Assembly (NCBI GenBank): GCA_040216765.1
Contig: JAVJON010000010.1
Span: 1 to 64,000 of the forward strand
DNA from: Marinibaculum sp040216765
GTDB lineage: Bacteria; Pseudomonadota; Alphaproteobacteria; Ferrovibrionales; Ferrovibrionaceae
Direction of reading: 5' to 3'
DNA length: 64,000 bases
The translations under genes were made by a program, and so were the position numbers. The first letter of the stretch is position 1, and the number at the start of each line of letters is the position of its first letter. Positions 62,663 through 64,000 of the stretch are shown here, in pieces. The notes under the pieces were generated by a model. The model saw only the letters and a program-made list of their open reading frames with translations. It did no database searches and had not been told where the DNA came from.

Positions 62663-62719
62663 CCATGACCGCCCTGCCCATGACTGCCCAGCCATGACTG
62701 CCCTGTCATGACTGCTCTG
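62663..62719 (+). repeat. Four tandem ATGACTGC units at the dctQ start
   Basis: ATG codons at 62665, 62680, 62694 and 62708 head four copies of a 14-15 bp unit (CATGAC(C/T)GCCC and variants). Only the last is in frame with dctQ; the others are in different frames. The array replaces a normal ribosome binding site. Confidence 0.7.
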
Positions 62720-63250
62720 GGTCGCATCCTGGCCTGGCTGGTGACCGCCTCCACCCTGGTGGGGGCGGTCGCCGTGGTCCTGATGATGCTGCAGATCGTT
62801 GCCGACGTGGCCTCGAAGAACCTGCTGGCCTGGCCCCAGCCGCTGACGTCGATCTTCGTCGCCAACTACTACATGGTCATCGCCGCCTTCCTGCCGCTGG
62901 CGCTGACCGAGAAGCTGGCCCGCCACATCTCGGTGGAAGTGGTGTTCCGCCACCTGTCCGCCCGCTGGCAGGCCTGGCTCGGTGGCGCGGTCTGCCTGTT
63001 TGGCGGAATCGTCGCCGCGGCGATCGCCTGGGAGCTCTGGTTCGAGGCGATGAAGCGGGCCCGGGTCGGCACCTTCATCGTCGAGCAGAGCATCGCGATG
63101 CCGATCTGGCCGACCTATTTCGTCCTGCCGCTGGGCTTCGGCCTGCTGGCGCTGGTGCTGTTCTATCGCGTCCTGGTCCTGGTGACCGGCCTGGCCGGCG
63201 GCCTGGGCGAGGCGCCGCTGGACGGCGATTCCCTTCCGGCCGGGGACTAG
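62708..63250 (+). CDS. dctQ: TRAP transporter small permease DctQ
   Basis: A 180-residue four-helix membrane protein (for example VTASTLVGAVAVVLMMLQIV and FGLLALVLFYRVLVLVTG) of the DctQ family. It follows dctP by 82 bp and dctM starts 5 bp after its stop. The start is uncertain because of the tandem ATG repeats; the one in frame is used. Confidence 0.88.
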   Translation: MTALGRILAWLVTASTLVGAVAVVLMMLQIVADVASKNLLAWPQPLTSIFVANYYMVIAAFLPLALTEKLARHISVEVVFRHLSARWQAWLGGAVCLFGGIVAAAIAWELWFEAMKRARVGTFIVEQSIAMPIWPTYFVLPLGFGLLALVLFYRVLVLVTGLAGGLGEAPLDGDSLPAGD

Positions 63251-63255
63251 GGGCG

Positions 63256-64000
63256 ATGGAAAGCGAAGTCGTCGGCCTCCTGGGCCTGGGCCTGCTGATC
63301 GTCATGCTGCTGTTGCGGGTGCCGATCGGCATCAGCCTGATCGTGATCTCCTTTGCCGGCATCTGGGTACTGATCGGGCCGCGGCCGGCCTGGGGCATCC
63401 TGTCGGCGGTGCCCTACGAGTTCGCCGCGAAATGGACGCTCTCGTCGGTGCCGATGTTCCTGCTGATGGGCTATGTCTGCTATCACGCCGGCCTGACCCG
63501 CGGCCTGTTCGAGGCCTGCCGCAGCTGGCTCGCCCGGCTGCCCGGCGGGCTGGCGATCGCCTCGGTCCTGGGCTCCGCCGGCTTTGCCGCGGTGACCGGC
63601 TCCTCCGTCGCCTGTGCCGCCGCGATGGGCCGCATCGCGGTGCCGGAGATGATCAGGAACCGCTACGATCCGGCGCTCGCGACCGGCACCATCGCGGCCG
63701 CCGGCACCCTGGGGGCGCTGATCCCGCCCAGCATCCTCCTGATCCTGTTCGGCGTGTTCGCGGAGGTGCCGATCGGCAAGCTGTTCATCGGCGGCATCGG
63801 CGCCGGGCTCCTGACCGCGGGCCTGTACATCGCTATGATCTGGATACGTGCCAGCCTGACGCCGTCGCTGGCGCCGCGGCTGCCGGCGACGCCGCCGCTG
63901 TCGGAGCGGCTGTACCACCTGCGCCAGACCTGGCCGATCCTGCTGCTGCTGGTGGTGGTGATCGGCGGCATGTTCGTCGGCCTGTTCACCGCCACCGAGG
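63256..64000 (+). CDS. dctM: TRAP transporter large permease DctM, cut by window end
   Basis: The frame is open from the ATG at 63256 to the last base, giving 248 residues of an N-terminal DctM fragment. It opens with LLGLGLLIVMLLLRVPIGIS and contains SVPMFLLMGYVCYHAGLTRG, LGSAGFAAVTGSSVACAA and GTLGALIPPSILLILFG, all standard DctM segments. The rest lies outside the window; there is no sign of a frameshift. Confidence 0.9.
   Translation, partial: MESEVVGLLGLGLLIVMLLLRVPIGISLIVISFAGIWVLIGPRPAWGILSAVPYEFAAKWTLSSVPMFLLMGYVCYHAGLTRGLFEACRSWLARLPGGLAIASVLGSAGFAAVTGSSVACAAAMGRIAVPEMIRNRYDPALATGTIAAAGTLGALIPPSILLILFGVFAEVPIGKLFIGGIGAGLLTAGLYIAMIWIRASLTPSLAPRLPATPPLSERLYHLRQTWPILLLLVVVIGGMFVGLFTATE

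Noticed and set aside
1..64000. tRNA, rRNA, CRISPR array, insertion sequence or prophage
   Set aside because: I read the gaps for T-loop motifs, regular spaced repeats, transposase motifs and phage genes and saw none.

Overview
The window is a very GC-rich bacterial chromosome segment with tightly packed genes. Its gene content fits an alphaproteobacterium, most likely from the Rhodospirillales: a cysH-cysD-cysNC operon ending in a DUF2061 gene, TRAP transporter genes, a class Ia ribonucleotide reductase with a short alpha subunit, a fused urease gamma/beta subunit, many Tat or Sec exported dehydrogenases and hydrolases, and dispersed REP-like hairpin repeats between genes. No rRNA, tRNA, CRISPR array, insertion sequence or phage gene was seen. 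The species assignment is inference.

Layout. 0-3.5 kb: a SorC-type regulator divergent from a bifunctional aldolase/short-chain dehydrogenase for sugar breakdown. 3.5-9.6 kb: CinA/PncC amidase, an AraC regulator divergent from a small-molecule hydrolase run (isochorismatase-fold hydrolase, M20 deacetylase, amidohydrolase, truncated SDR), and an epoxide-hydrolase-like enzyme. 9.7-12.9 kb: nrdB and nrdA. 13.2-17.9 kb: a 1561-residue membrane-anchored coiled-coil protein. 18-20.9 kb: D-2-hydroxyacid dehydrogenase divergent from an Rrf2 regulator/NADH-dehydrogenase-like pair with a striking palindromic operator. 21.1-28 kb: GMC oxidoreductase, moeA and the sulfate assimilation operon. 28.1-35 kb: HxlR/carboxymuconolactone-decarboxylase-like pair with two operator-like repeats, an ABC membrane domain without its ATPase, aldo/keto reductase, SnoaL-like protein, a second isochorismatase-fold hydrolase and an acyl-CoA synthetase.

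35-49.1 kb is the most interesting block: twelve or more genes on one strand encode a complete but divergent urease in the order ureE-ureF-ureAB-ureC-ureG-ureD, then a five-gene ABC importer of the urea/short-chain amide type behind a good sigma-54 promoter, then two tandem amidase-signature amidases. The urease alpha subunit keeps all nickel ligands but has Ala in place of the flap cysteine 319 and a reworked substrate loop. I infer a nitrogen-scavenging system whose substrate may be an amide or substituted urea rather than, or as well as, urea.

49.1-64 kb: a periplasmic YtcJ-like amidohydrolase, LysR regulator, a Tat-exported nitroreductase-like protein with a MarR regulator and paired operators, two paralogous glycosyltransferases that enclose a stand-alone biotinyl carrier domain, an acyl-CoA dehydrogenase, a glycosyltransferase/sulfotransferase fusion, and a TRAP transporter (dctP, dctQ, dctM cut by the window end).
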